Shown here piece by piece: positions 35,166-45,445 of a DNA stretch of 64,000 nt. Position 1 is the first letter of the stretch, and each line of letters starts with the position of its first letter. A program made the translations under genes and the position numbers. The notes under the pieces were generated by a model. It was not told where the DNA came from, made no database searches, and saw only the letters and a program-made list of their open reading frames with translations. Source of the DNA: Miscanthus floridulus. Lineage: Eukaryota; Streptophyta; Magnoliopsida; Poales; Poaceae. Where the stretch lies: positions 117,698,657 through 117,762,656 of the forward strand of contig NC_089582.1 of assembly GCF_019320115.1 (NCBI RefSeq), written 5' to 3'.

Positions 35166-38100
35166 CTAAGAAGCTGCCCGGCCCTTGACTGCAATGAAAC
35201 AACCGATACATAATTAACAATCAATCGCAACAGATGCTTAGAAGCAGGAGAACTGGAGAAGCACAAGTCATATGAATACATACCAGGGCTAACAATCTTT
35301 ATCCTCTTTGTAATAGCCCTGACAGAAGTAACAGAGGTTGCTCCTGCTTGAGAAAGGGATTAGTCAGTATAGCAAAAAATGATGATAGGAATAAGAGGGC
35401 AAACAAAGGAAACAGCCAATTGCTATAGGCGGATCTTATTAGAGAAAGGTCAAAACCTTGTGGATTCAAATCTTCAGCGGAATCTGCTGCCACTGGCTTC
35501 ACTGAATCAGGTAGAACATGATCTGCTGCCATATGACCACTAGTAGCAACAGGCTCTAGTCTGCATTTGTTCAACATGCACAAGGAACACATCTTAGCAT
35601 GCATAGTTTTGCAAACACTAAAAATCGAAAGACAACTGACAGAAAGAAAACAGGTATGCTATACCTTTGAACTTCAGCACTTGTGGAAGGGTTCAGAACA
35701 CCTTCGTTGTCAAGATCAAAGTCAAGCAGGAGCTCAGAAAACGAAAATTCACCATCACATATATCAAAATTTGTGAAATCGATGTCAAAGTCATATTGCT
35801 TGTCTTCGTCAGAGGAGGTAGAGATCTTGTCACAAATCTGATCACTGGGACCTGGCTCGGTACAATCGAAGTCCAACTTGCGGGTGGTTGGTTTCAAGGG
35901 GGAGCTGCGGGTGGTTGGTTTCAAGGGGGAGCTGCGGATGGTTGGCTTCAAGGGGGAGCTGACATGGTAACTCCTATTAACAGCATAGTACGCGCTCCCT
36001 TTGAGAGGACTGACGATGAGAGTCTTGGAAGAAACTATAGAGCATTGGGAGGAGCCAATGTCCTGTTGGGCATGAGCATTTGCAACGGCAGACACTGGAG
36101 TTGCAGATGGATAAGCAGCAGGCTGATCTTGTACAGGATTGCTTTGTTGCGGCGTATATGGAGAAGAGTGGGCTGGAGGTGGAAGTGGCCTGAATAAGCT
36201 CTTTGCAACAGATGAAGTTTGGAGTGGAAGCTTTGCCATAGCTGGATGTTGAGCAGAAGCTGGTTGGGCAGCAGAAGCCATCTTCTGATCCTTCGACAGA
36301 TGAGAGGCTACAGGTACAGCTCTACCTGGCATTAGGAAGTTAGAATGTTAGCACAAACATATCTGCAGAATGCAATGCTTTTTTTCTCAAATAGATAAAT
36401 ATATGCAGCGCTAGAGGAAATCCCAATTTTTTAAGAAACTGTGAAGGAAACATTGTTAGGATTAACAAATGTGCAACGGAGAATTAACAGAGAAACACAG
36501 GTAGTAATGCTTTATCATCAATTGTCAATGACACAGATACAAACTGCTTAAAGCCCTGTTCATTTCTTGGTGTCATCATATGTGAATGATTATGTTTGCC
36601 TATGTGATTTTGTGTTAAAGGCATTATGAGTCAGACCAAGAAACAGTCCCATCATCATCACAGGTCAAACAAGGATGATGATGAATCGGAGAGTACGAAA
36701 GACACTGAAGCTAGCTGGGACAATACTTGTCTCTGCACTTAGAAAGTCTTGATGGCACGCCAAGCGTATGACCTGGTATTGGTACCTTCCTGTTGTTTCC
36801 TTTCATCCAATGGCTTAAGGAGCTTTTGATATGGGTATTACATATTTGGTAGTTGATATTTCATATTTGGTACTTATCTTAGTTCCTGTTTTGTTTTATT
36901 CTCCAATGAGCTCCAACAGCACATTCAAATTTAAACAATTTTTTAGGGTTAAACCATTGTGCTCCACAAATTCAAATATGAGTACTAACTGAAAACTAAT
37001 AGAAAATGATCAGCAAGATGAAATTAAATTTGAATATAAAGAGACTGATCATATTGTTTGATATGCCACCATATATATAAGATCAGATGCTGCATAAGCC
37101 TGTTATACCCATGTAGAAATAAAACTATTTTGGTGAATGCGGATCAACCTAAAAATAAGAGTCCAATTTTTACAATCTCACCATTTTATTCAGTGTCATC
37201 TGCTTGTGTGGACATCTAATTGTAAGCACTTTGAGCATTACTGTACAGATACAGAGCCATATTGAAAGCCTTCATGAAGACTTAGGCCAGTTTATTGACG
37301 ATTTTAAGCATGGTATTAGCAATCAAAATAGATATTAGGCATTATCTTGGTATGCCATCCTTAGATCTTTATTGAACCGATTATGAATTTCTCTCTCAAT
37401 TGTAGAAAGGAAGATACCTCCAAATCAACCTCCATTCCTTCCTCCGGTTTCGGTGGTTAGCATGGATATATATGGACAGGTCCAAGGAGGGCGCGGCAAA
37501 GCCGCACCTGTGTTTCTAGTCCTAGTCCCCCACTAATCCCCATGGTTTAGGGATGAAATGAACAAGATCTAAGGCTGTCTGAAGAAGCTAGAACAGAAAG
37601 TGAGAAGTTGTGAAAGAAAGATGTGTACCTTTTGCATCGGTGGTTGTAGCAGGAGCAATGCAGGATCTCTTGGAGGCTGAAGCGGTGGTCTTCCCTGAAG
37701 ACTTTGAAGCCTTCCTCTTTTTATTAGTGGGCAGAGAGGTGGGAGCTGGGGTGGACAGATCTGTGGAGTTGTGGACGAGAACCGCGGTGGATGCATGAGC
37801 GTAGTGATGAATGAGAGGCGAGGCATGTCCGGCGGTTCCTGCAGCAGCAGCAGCAGCAGCAGAGAATGAATTGAGGAAGAGCACAGAGCAGTACATACAG
37901 TAAATAAAGCAGAAGAGAAGAAAGCAAAGGTCGAACAGGTGGGGGGCAATCGCAATACCTTGGGACGGAGGCGACGAAGAATTGGGCGCGAAGAAGAGCG
38001 GCGGCGATGACGGCTGGGCACCGGTGACGGCGTGAGGCGGGGGAAGGGGAGGCATCATCATCATGTTCATATTCATATTGACGTGGGGCGGAACAGGCGG

Positions 38101-38430
38101 CGGAGTGGACGACGAGGAGGAGGCGTAGTAGGTGGAGACGAGAGATTGCATGGCGCGCATGGCGGATTCGATGGCGACGCTGGCCCCCTTGAGCTCGATG
38201 TAGTCGTTGAGGATGTCTGCGAGCGGCATGGGGGGCCTCTTGGGCGTCTTCTTGGTGGGGCTGTAGATGCGCCCGGCGTCGGAGCGGAATGCGGCGAGAG
38301 CGGCGTTGAAGCCGTTGTCGGCGAGGTAGCGGTCGACGAGGAAGGCGACCTCCGCGGGGGTGACCTTCTTCTTGCTGGTGGAAGTGTCGGGGGGAGTGGC
38401 GGGCTTGGGGTTGGGCGGCGGCGGCGCCAT
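35166..38430 (-). CDS. LisH-domain protein, six exons, intact
   Basis: Minus-strand exons, 5' to 3': 38430-37959, 37838-37629, 36325-35665, 35560-35457, 35343-35284 and 35188-35166. All introns are GT-AG, all phases agree, and the sum is 1530 bp (509 residues plus TAG). The ATG at 38430 (MAPPPPNPKPATPP) is chosen; an in-frame ATG at 38748 would extend into atypical Arg-rich sequence. A LisH motif lies at about residues 25-55 (AEVAFLVDRYLADNGFNAAL), a short dimerisation module common in microtubule, transcriptional-corepressor and ubiquitin-ligase scaffolds. Then come Pro/Ser-rich and Met/Asn runs, a basic patch (KKRKASKSS), a triple 9-residue repeat with SPLKPT cores, an acidic segment (DFDIDFTNFDICDGEFSFSE) and a basic C-terminus (TKRIKIVSP, KGRAAS). 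The basic motifs suggest a nuclear protein. SP-K motifs could be CDK sites (inference). I know no gene symbol or proven function. Confidence 0.85.
35880..35961 (-). repeat. In-frame 27-bp triplicate inside LisH gene exon 3
   Basis: Three tandem 27-bp units encode SPLKPT(T/I)RS-type repeats in the 509-residue protein. Unit length is a multiple of three, so copy-number change would keep the frame. Confidence 0.9.
36326..37628 (-). other. Large second intron of the LisH gene
   Basis: 1.3-kb intron between exons 2 and 3, AT-rich, with no nested gene seen. Confidence 0.7.
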
Positions 38431-38932
38431 GGCTGGTGGTGCTGGGCGGGGGTTGCCTTCTTCAGTTGGGCGGATGTGGAGGTTGCGGGATCCAAGTGAT
38501 GCGGTGGATTGGAGATCTCGTCTGAAGGAAGCAGCGGCCAAGCAGGTTGGGGGCTGCGGTTTTGTGAAGCGGGGAAGGACGGAAAGTGGAGGAGAAAACG
38601 AAACGAGATGGGGAAGTGCGCGCGCGGCAAGCGGCAAATAGTGGCGGCAACCCAACCCAATCGAATGGTTCGCGTTCATTCGCCTGCCCGCCCTCCCCGC
38701 TCCCGCCCCCGCCCCCGCCCCCCGCGTTTCCCTTCCATTTTTCACCATGGGTGAGGTTAAGGGGCTGGTGCGGCCGTGCGGGTGCGGCGGCCAGCGGGCG
38801 TGGGTGTCGAGCGGTGAAAACCCGTGAAGATTGGGATGCTATATTATTTTTTAATAACTGGTGGGCCCCACATTAACCTAAACCCATTCTAAATAAATCT
38901 CAAAAAAGGAATTGTGATATATGCCCTGTTCG

Positions 38933-39037
38933 CTTGGCTGATAAGTCATGGCTAAAAATATGGTTAGCTGATTTGTTGTGAGAGAAAAATAATATTCGTT
39001 GAGTGAAAAAGTACGGCTTATAAGCCAAGCGAACATG
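38933..39037. mobile_element. Small inverted-repeat element (MITE)
   Basis: The left end GCCCTGTTCGCTTGGCTGATA pairs with the right end GGCTTATAAGCCAAGCGAAC. The inner TTGTTGTGAGAGAAAAATAA phrase is shared with the elements at 28659 and 17093. About 105 bp, in the promoter-side flank of the LisH gene. Confidence 0.82.
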
Positions 39038-39054
39038 ACGATAAGACGTCGTAA

Positions 39055-39986
39055 GACTGTCTCCAACGGCGTAGGCAAAGGGTAACCCAAACGCAAAATG
39101 CGTTGTGCACAGTGTTTTGCGTCTTAGAATCACGCTCCAACGGAGGATGCATCCAAAGCAGCCATTTTGGGTACTCGGCGAATCGATAGGCAAAAAAGCG
39201 TCGTCTCTCGCGACGACGCAAAAGCATATAGCAGAGAGGGGGAGCTGAGGGGGGCTTCGGCGTGAGCTCCGTCCACCCCACCGGCGCCTCTAGGAGCGGC
39301 GCAAGTGGGAGTCCTCCTCCTCGGGCTCCGAGGGTAGCTCCTCCTCCACCGACGAGCCTGAGCTGCGCCGCATCCGCGCGGAGGCCCACTGCCCGCACTG
39401 CTCCAAGCACATGGACATCCTCTTCTCCCACCAGGCCCCCCCTCTGACGACCGCGGGCGCCACCGCTGGCGGCGGCTACCAGGCGCTGAACCTCTGCCCC
39501 AACTGCCATAGCGCCTACTTCTTCCGCACGCACGTCCTCGCCCTCTTCCTCTCCGCCACGCCGCCCGCCGCTCCGCCGCTCCTCCTTCCTCCGCTTCAAG
39601 CCCCGCGCCCTCGCCGCCACCGGCACCGGCGCAGCCGCGGCGCCCCCCATCCGGATCTACGTTGAGGTAGTCGCGGGGGTTGTACTTGTGCGGGTAGCTC
39701 CCTGGGAGGTAAAACCTGCGGGCGTCTGGCAGCGCCGTCGTGAGCAGCAGGGTCTGGGGTGGGTGGGCGGGTCGGTTGTGGCGCTCGGCCCTGTTCCGGC
39801 GAGGAGCTCGCCGGAGGAAGGCGAGGAGGGGTGTTGGTGGTGGCGAAGCAGATCTAGCGGGGGCGGTGGTGTGGTTGCTCGGGCTCTGTTGGAGAAGGTA
39901 GAGATTTGGGTCCGTGACTTTTCACTGTAGATGACATATATTAGTGAATGGGTATTGTTTTTGTGTCGTTTTTGTTGGAGATAGTC
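39055..39986. mobile_element. TAA-flanked inverted-repeat element carrying a host gene segment
   Basis: The left end GACTGTCTCCAAC pairs with the right end GTTGGAGATAGTC, and the element is flanked by direct TAA trinucleotides (39052-39054, 39987-39989). A 3-bp TAA duplication points to PIF/Harbinger. The 932-bp body has no transposase, but it has a GC-rich core with a ClpX-like coding segment on the plus strand. This is the Pack-type arrangement: transposon ends around a captured exon. Confidence 0.75.
39294..39665 (+). pseudogene. Captured ClpX-like N-terminal zinc-binding segment
   Basis: Plus-strand frame beginning right after a TAG (39291-39293): RKWESSSSGSEG, ELRRIRAEAHCPHCSKHMDI, GGYQALNLCPNCHSAYFFRT, ending at TGA 39663-39665. 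The pair of CPxC motifs ~40 residues apart with YQALNLCPNC and AYFFR is the pattern of the N-terminal zinc-binding region of plant mitochondrial ClpX-type ATPases, which unfold substrates for ClpP. No ATPase domain follows. There is no start codon in frame upstream, so a stand-alone protein is unlikely. The similarity is by memory of the family and should be tested. Confidence 0.68.
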
Positions 39987-39989
39987 TAA

Positions 39990-40521
39990 CCTTAACACGT
40001 ACCCACGACGGCATAACCCACCCTATATCCTTTTCCCTTTCTAGAATGGCAGCCAAGGACGAGTGGGATAGGGAAATAAGAAGGGGCGTGATGGATAGCT
40101 GATCCGCTGTTCGGTTCACGGGAAAGGGAAATATGGAAAGATTGGGATTGGGAAATGGAGTCCTGATTTCTCACCGATCCTATCCCATTCAAAGGGGTGG
40201 GTAACGACACAGATACGAGCTCCGCCTAGGCAACCTCGATGTTCTTCCTGTTGACGTGAAAAGGAAAATGAATGGCAGAGTGCTCTATTATTATTTTTTA
40301 TATAAGCTAACAGGGCCCACGTGAAACCAACCTCTATCCTAACTGTTTCCGAACAATGGATTGGGTTACATGTTTCTCAATCGATCCCTAACCAGCACCT
40401 TTCTATTTCCCATACTATTTTCATTTTCCTATCCTACTAGATATCCGAACGCCACCTAACTGTTAACGGGTTGGGATGAGATAGGCCAAGAGATGGATAT
40501 CATCATCTTTGCTAAACCTTA
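39990..40521. other. Intergenic, repeat-like, no gene
   Basis: Contains phrases repeated in both orientations (TATCCCATT, GGGATTGGGAAA, TTTCCCATAC), suggesting degenerate inverted-repeat elements, but borders could not be fixed. Confidence 0.4.
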
Positions 40522-41310
40522 GAGCATCTCCAACAGCTCCCTAATATAACTCACCAATAACATGACAATGGAGATAGCCTAATACCACTTTTAATTTATT
40601 GGGGATAATGTTGTAGTAGATAGCCAATAATTTATCGGGCCCCACTTGTCAGAAAAAAATGTTATCTCTCTCCACACGGTCATCTTTCTCCACACATGTT
40701 TTCCCCCACATGGTCATCTCTCTCCCTTGCCACTTACTTCTCTCGCTCTCGCTCGCCGCCACTCTCTCGTCCGCCCTAGCTGCCGATCCCTCTCCCCCGT
40801 CGGTCGCCACTTTCCCTCTCCCGCCGCCTGCCGCCTTCTCTCTCCCCCGGGTACTCCGTGGGGCTCACCCCGCATTCCTCCTCCACAGATCCCGATAATC
40901 CACCATAGCCGGGCGGTGAGCGTGGGAGGCGTGCTGCGCTCAGGCAGATCAGGTGGTGGCGGGCATTCGGGTGGCTAGCTCTGAGCTCCGCGGATGGTGG
41001 TAGACGCAAGAAAATTCCACGGACTCCTCCACCGGTGGCAAGCTCCGAGCTATGTCCGCACACGTGCCAGGAGCAGCGGTGGCTCGCTGAAACGACAATG
41101 TAAGCGCGCACAGGAAAAAAAATCTAGCGGTTGGGATGTGGGTGAGTTTTCAGGGGGGTTGCATCTCCCCTTCTATTTGGGGGGAGTTGGGCTATTTTTT
41201 GGTGGCCACCAATAGTTGGGAATGGGAAAGATGATCTGCTGGAGCAACAATTTTGAGCCAACTCCCCTATGGAAGGTTTTTGAGATATCGGGAATCCGTT
41301 GGAGATGCTT
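40522..41310. mobile_element. Inverted-repeat element, GAGCATCTCCAAC type
   Basis: The left end GAGCATCTCCAACAGCTCCC pairs with the right end (reverse complement AAGCATCTCCAACGGATTCC). The body contains a pyrimidine-rich, GC-rich core (40730-41000) whose open frames are low complexity and not recognised. Target duplication unclear. A common grass DNA-transposon terminus; superfamily not decided. Confidence 0.6.
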
Positions 41311-41520
41311 TTGAGTCTCGGTCGCGGATCTGGCTGGGAAGGAAATGAGGCCTCAAAATATGACGGCCCAGAGATAGGATGGGCTGGCAAGAAAAAAAAA
41401 ACAACAGGAGATGAAGTAGTCCAGCTAGCCACTCGGGCCATGGCCCACTGAAGCACGAGCAGAAGCACCCATCGCGCATAGGAAATTGTAATGGTAAATC
41501 TGTAAAATAGGTACATATAG

Positions 41521-43240
41521 CCGCGGGTCCCCTTGCTCAGGTTGCTGTGCGGCGCCGCCGCTGCTTCCATGGGGGTGCTCGCGTGAGGTCCTCAACCGGG
41601 GAGGGCGGGAGCGAGCCCGGAGGCGGACGCGGGGGCGCCGGTGCCGCGGCGTCTTGGCTGAGCTCGGCGGTGGGAGAGAAAGTGGACGAAATTCTGCGCC
41701 GCGAAGAGAACCGGGCCCTGCTCGAGGGCGTCGAGGACGCCGAGCGCCGCGTTGAGCGCGCGCGCGCCGCGCTCGCCGACATCGAGCGCCAGGAGACCGC
41801 CGCGCGCCGCGCCCGTGAGGAGGTCCGCCGCCTCGAGAAGCGGCGCGATGAGGTATGCTGACATGCTGTTATCCACCGCGACGCGCTTGCTGGCTCCAGC
41901 TTGTTCGATGTTTTGCCTGCTCAGCGAACGATGCTCATGCCGTGATGTTTTCCATTGTGAGCGACCTGTCCTGTACTGCATGCACTCGTAACTCGTTTCC
42001 CATGACCGGTGGGTTGCTCACAGTAGAGCGACCCGTCCTGTCCTGCATGCACTCGCGTTCAGCCTCCCACACTGTTGCACAGAGCACAGACCCCACGCCA
42101 ACACGAAGAACGGGCACCATGTTGTTTCGGCTAGATGCAATCTTACTAAGCTGTGTGGCCCTTAGATGTTTGGCGAATCCGCTGTTGTAGCTTTGGCTAT
42201 GTGCAATTATCAAAGAGACGATGTCAATTTTATATGATAATAAACTTCTGGCATGCTGGGAAGACATGAATAATTTGTTGCGTGATGCTTTGTTTAGTCT
42301 CTTTCTTTTTCATAAATGTTTACAATGCTGCTTCGCACAAACAAGATTGCAGAGTCCCAGCGGGAATTGCTTCAAGCAAGAGAAATGATTGATGAAGCTC
42401 AGCGTTCCTTGTCTTCTAGTCTTGAGGAAGAAAGCTTTGGAGATATGTCAAGTGGTGATGTTGATGAAGATAGCGAGAGAATAGAATCTGTAACAGCTGC
42501 TGCAGTTTCCTCTATAGTTGGTGCCCTGGCTACAGTGGCGGAGCGTGGGGATTAATTAAGGGGGGCTAAATTGTTAAGGAAAACCAAAGTATATTTTTTT
42601 TGCAAGTTGTTGATGCAAATGCTTTGTATTTGTGCAATATATATCTACAAAACAATCTACTTTCGAGCTTTGTATAAAGAATACTAGTAGTTTCTCCATA
42701 TAACATAACCTAGCTTAGTGAACAAATCAAGGACATGAGAGTAGACACAGGGGGGGGGGGGGGGGGGGGGGGCAGCACCCAGTTTGGCCTCTGAGAGGCT
42801 CCGCCAATGCCTGGCTAGTTTCCCATATCTTTCTATGAAACTGAAGATCTGCCACGACTATTCCTTCAGTCATCAATTATTTTCATAAGTTGTGCTTTGT
42901 TTGGAGTCACCTTCCGGTACGCTGTTAGAAGAGATCTGGATAATATCCAACTAAAACCAGGGGCTCCTGCTGCGTTCTCTTTTGTTGAGGTAAAACCAGG
43001 CAACATGGTTTGTTAAAGCTTATATTCCTGAGAATGTTCTTTTATTTACTGGAACTAAACTATCTGCAGGCCTTGCTCTGCTGGAATCTGGTAGAACCCT
43101 CGATCTGAGTACTGATACGTTAATATCTCTTGATGGTGCAGTCAGTGTGGCTGAGAACATTTTCATATTTCTGCCTGCTGCTGTTGCATTGGATTACTGT
43201 TTTAAGATGAGATTTTTTAGTCCCTTTCCTAGAATACGAT
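41521..43240 (+). pseudogene. Coiled-coil membrane protein gene, copy B, disrupted
   Basis: Exons match copy A: 41521-41852, 42346-42989 (with a 277-bp insertion) and 43070 to about 43240. Defects: the duplication breakpoint removed the first ~17 codons, and no in-frame ATG replaces them (a TAG lies upstream). A hAT element is inserted in exon 2 within the first membrane segment. A small deletion at the exon 2 end (TTTGTTGAG versus TTTGTTAGAG) shifts the frame. A 6-bp deletion lies in exon 3, and the normal stop region is deleted. Outside these, the sequence is nearly that of copy A (RREENRALLEGVEDAERRVE), so the damage is recent. Confidence 0.88.
42525..42817. mobile_element. hAT-type MITE in exon 2 of copy B
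   Basis: The element 42533-42809 has terminal repeats CAGTGGCGGAGC and GCTCCGCCAATG and an 8-bp target duplication cctggcta (42525-42532, 42810-42817). Copy A has the empty site (about 23370-23378). CA(G/T)TGGCGGAGC ends with an 8-bp duplication define hAT. The interior contains a 23-G run (42750-42772). No transposase. Confidence 0.95.
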
Positions 43241-43684
43241 CAATAACAATCTTGATTGTTCAGATGGTCATATGTAACACAAATGATATCTTAGATTCAT
43301 TAAGAAAAAAGTTCCTCCCATGCACTCAAAGTTCCATCAAGTCCACCAAATAATATTTTTACTTGATCTTCTTCCTAAGATCTTATTCAACAAAGACTAC
43401 TCATAACTTTGCTGTGAACATGAATTTCGCTTTCTTCTTGATTGTCCTGCTCTTTATGAGGACTAGCATAGATGGACGTATGCTGGAATGCCTCTTTACA
43501 ATACCTGTTCCACATGGGGTTTGATAAATTTTAGATGGAATTAAGTACATCCTGGTTTGTTGTTCATTCAATCCTCATCCTGGTGTAAACAGAATTCGCT
43601 ACACCCTGTGATTATCTACTGTCTCAGTGAGTCAGCATTCTGATATGGTCACATAGAAGCATTGCATGATATCTATATTCAGTA

Positions 43685-43944
43685 CTCCCTCCATACTCAA
43701 AAATAAAATCGTCTTGGACAGCGACACGGTCTCCAAAGTATTACTTTGACTCCTTGTTTTTATAAAAAATATTTATCAAAAAGTTATATATGTATATTTT
43801 TATGAAAGTATTTTTCAAGACAAATCTATTTATATGGCTTTCACATTTCCAAACTCAACAACTTAAAAGTTATTCATGATTTATATTCCCAATGTTTGAC
43901 CCAAGCCTTGTCCAAAACGACTTTATTTTTTAGTACGTAGGGAG
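43685..43944. mobile_element. Stowaway MITE (Tc1/mariner), private to copy B
   Basis: Begins CTCCCTCCATACTCAAAAA and ends TTTTTTAGTACGTAGGGAG, with TA target duplications at 43683-43684 and 43945-43946. Copy A reads ATTCAGTATATG at the same place, i.e. the empty site. Confidence 0.95.
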
Positions 43945-45318
43945 TATATGTTTTGTCTGTCATGTACATTAATTAATGCTTGCTGTGCTGTGCTTGTCTG
44001 TTAGTGCTTTTCCAGTCAATTCACAAATCATAAATTCGCAATTGCTTTGAAGCAACTAGCTGCTGAACTGTGTTGTAACCTGATACAGTATTTTTCTCGT
44101 CTTCCATAAAGTACCAAGGCTGATGGATCTGGGTGAGTGGGTGACATTTCATTGTGCTTGCTCTTTCTGTACCGTGGCAGGTTTTCTATTAACAAATTCG
44201 AGGTATGAAATTCTGGCCTTGATGAAAATATCTTGGCTCTGTGGATATTCAATTTCAATATACATTTAGTGGACTACTATAGCACATTCTTAAATAACAA
44301 ATTGCCAAGATCACTACTGAAGGAGCAACCATGCTCTCTCTTTGAAAACCCGGCCCGGCCTGCTCAGGGCACTCTAGGGTCATGTCAGTTATTTATGTTT
44401 GCATGCATGCTACATGTCAGTTGCCAGGCCATGAGCTGGGAGAAAAATTTGCTGCTGAAACTCTTCCAGAATGTATGTTCTGAACATCACCGGAACTTGA
44501 CATGGGCTTTGTATGACAGTTCCGGTTAGCATCTCATTTGCACCTTTGGTCGAGTAAAATGTATATGATAGATTGTCTTTTCTGGTCCTGCTACAATTGT
44601 TTTCATGGTCTGAAATGCTAGGGAATGGAGGCCCTTTTGGTGTCCCATACGTGATGTGAGCATGGCCCTTCCTTCTTCAGTTGACCATTTGATAGATTGT
44701 GTGTGCTGGAATATTTTAAAAGCCTTGGCAACTGATGAGCGCTGCTTGTCCTGTGTCTGTTATATTGCGTTCCAGCAATTAAAGCATATGGTGCTGCTCA
44801 AGCAGTTAATGCATATGGTGGGTCTTTTGTCTGAAATCCTGCAACTGTCAAACACCATTCTCACTCGTTTGCATGGTAACAGTCATCAGATAGGCATGGT
44901 CCATTTCTATCAATAGGGCCGATTTTAGCTGAACTATTTTCTTCATATCATTTGAAGCATCCTTCACCATGTTTTCTTCAGAGGAAGAGAACTGCTTGCT
45001 TATTTGGTTCTGTATCCCTCAGTTGTGGGGGTTTTTAGAATCTGGATGGAATTTTCCTGTTCCTGTTGTAGCCCTCTGTGTAGGTGATATTGAGAGAGGT
45101 CAGTATAATCTGACAGGAAAACGGGCATGAGCCCATGTATTAGATTCTCATACTGTATTAGACTAGAGCTCCGTGGCTTCCTTGTTTGTTTCTTCACTTT
45201 CTTGTACTGAACAATCCTGCAAGTTATCATATTATCCAGGCATGCTGACTTTGAGCTTGGAATGTTCTTATCTGTTCATAGGCTTGCATTCCATGAGCTC
45301 AACCCTTGCTTTCATCAT

Positions 45319-45445
45319 TGTAGAGAGTTAGGGGAACACCTCACACCCATTAGGGAGGGGTGGATTTCATATATATAGTCAAGATACAACTTGGAGTACA
45401 AGTTACATTATATACAGTGTTGACTATACATATCTCTAATAATCA
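45319..45445 (-). mobile_element. Short LTR-like insertion (possible small solo LTR)
   Basis: 127 bp present in copy B and absent from copy A (about 25720). On the minus strand it starts TGATTATTAGAGATATGTAT and ends CTAACTCTCTACA, like a miniature copia LTR (TG...CA). The target duplication is not clear, so identity is tentative, but insertion relative to copy A is certain. Confidence 0.55.

Noticed and set aside
37842..37862. CAG repeat as a polyglutamine tract
   Set aside because: It lies in intron 1 of the LisH gene, read as CTG next to the splice acceptor on the coding strand, not in an exon.
39018..39650. 210-codon minus-strand frame across the TAA-flanked element
   Set aside because: Opposite strand of the ClpX-like segment; Gly/Ala/Arg low complexity with no family features, and it crosses the transposon border.
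42533..42809. Possible small intron-like segment in copy B exon 2
   Set aside because: It has hAT inverted ends and an 8-bp target duplication, and copy A lacks it; it is an insertion.
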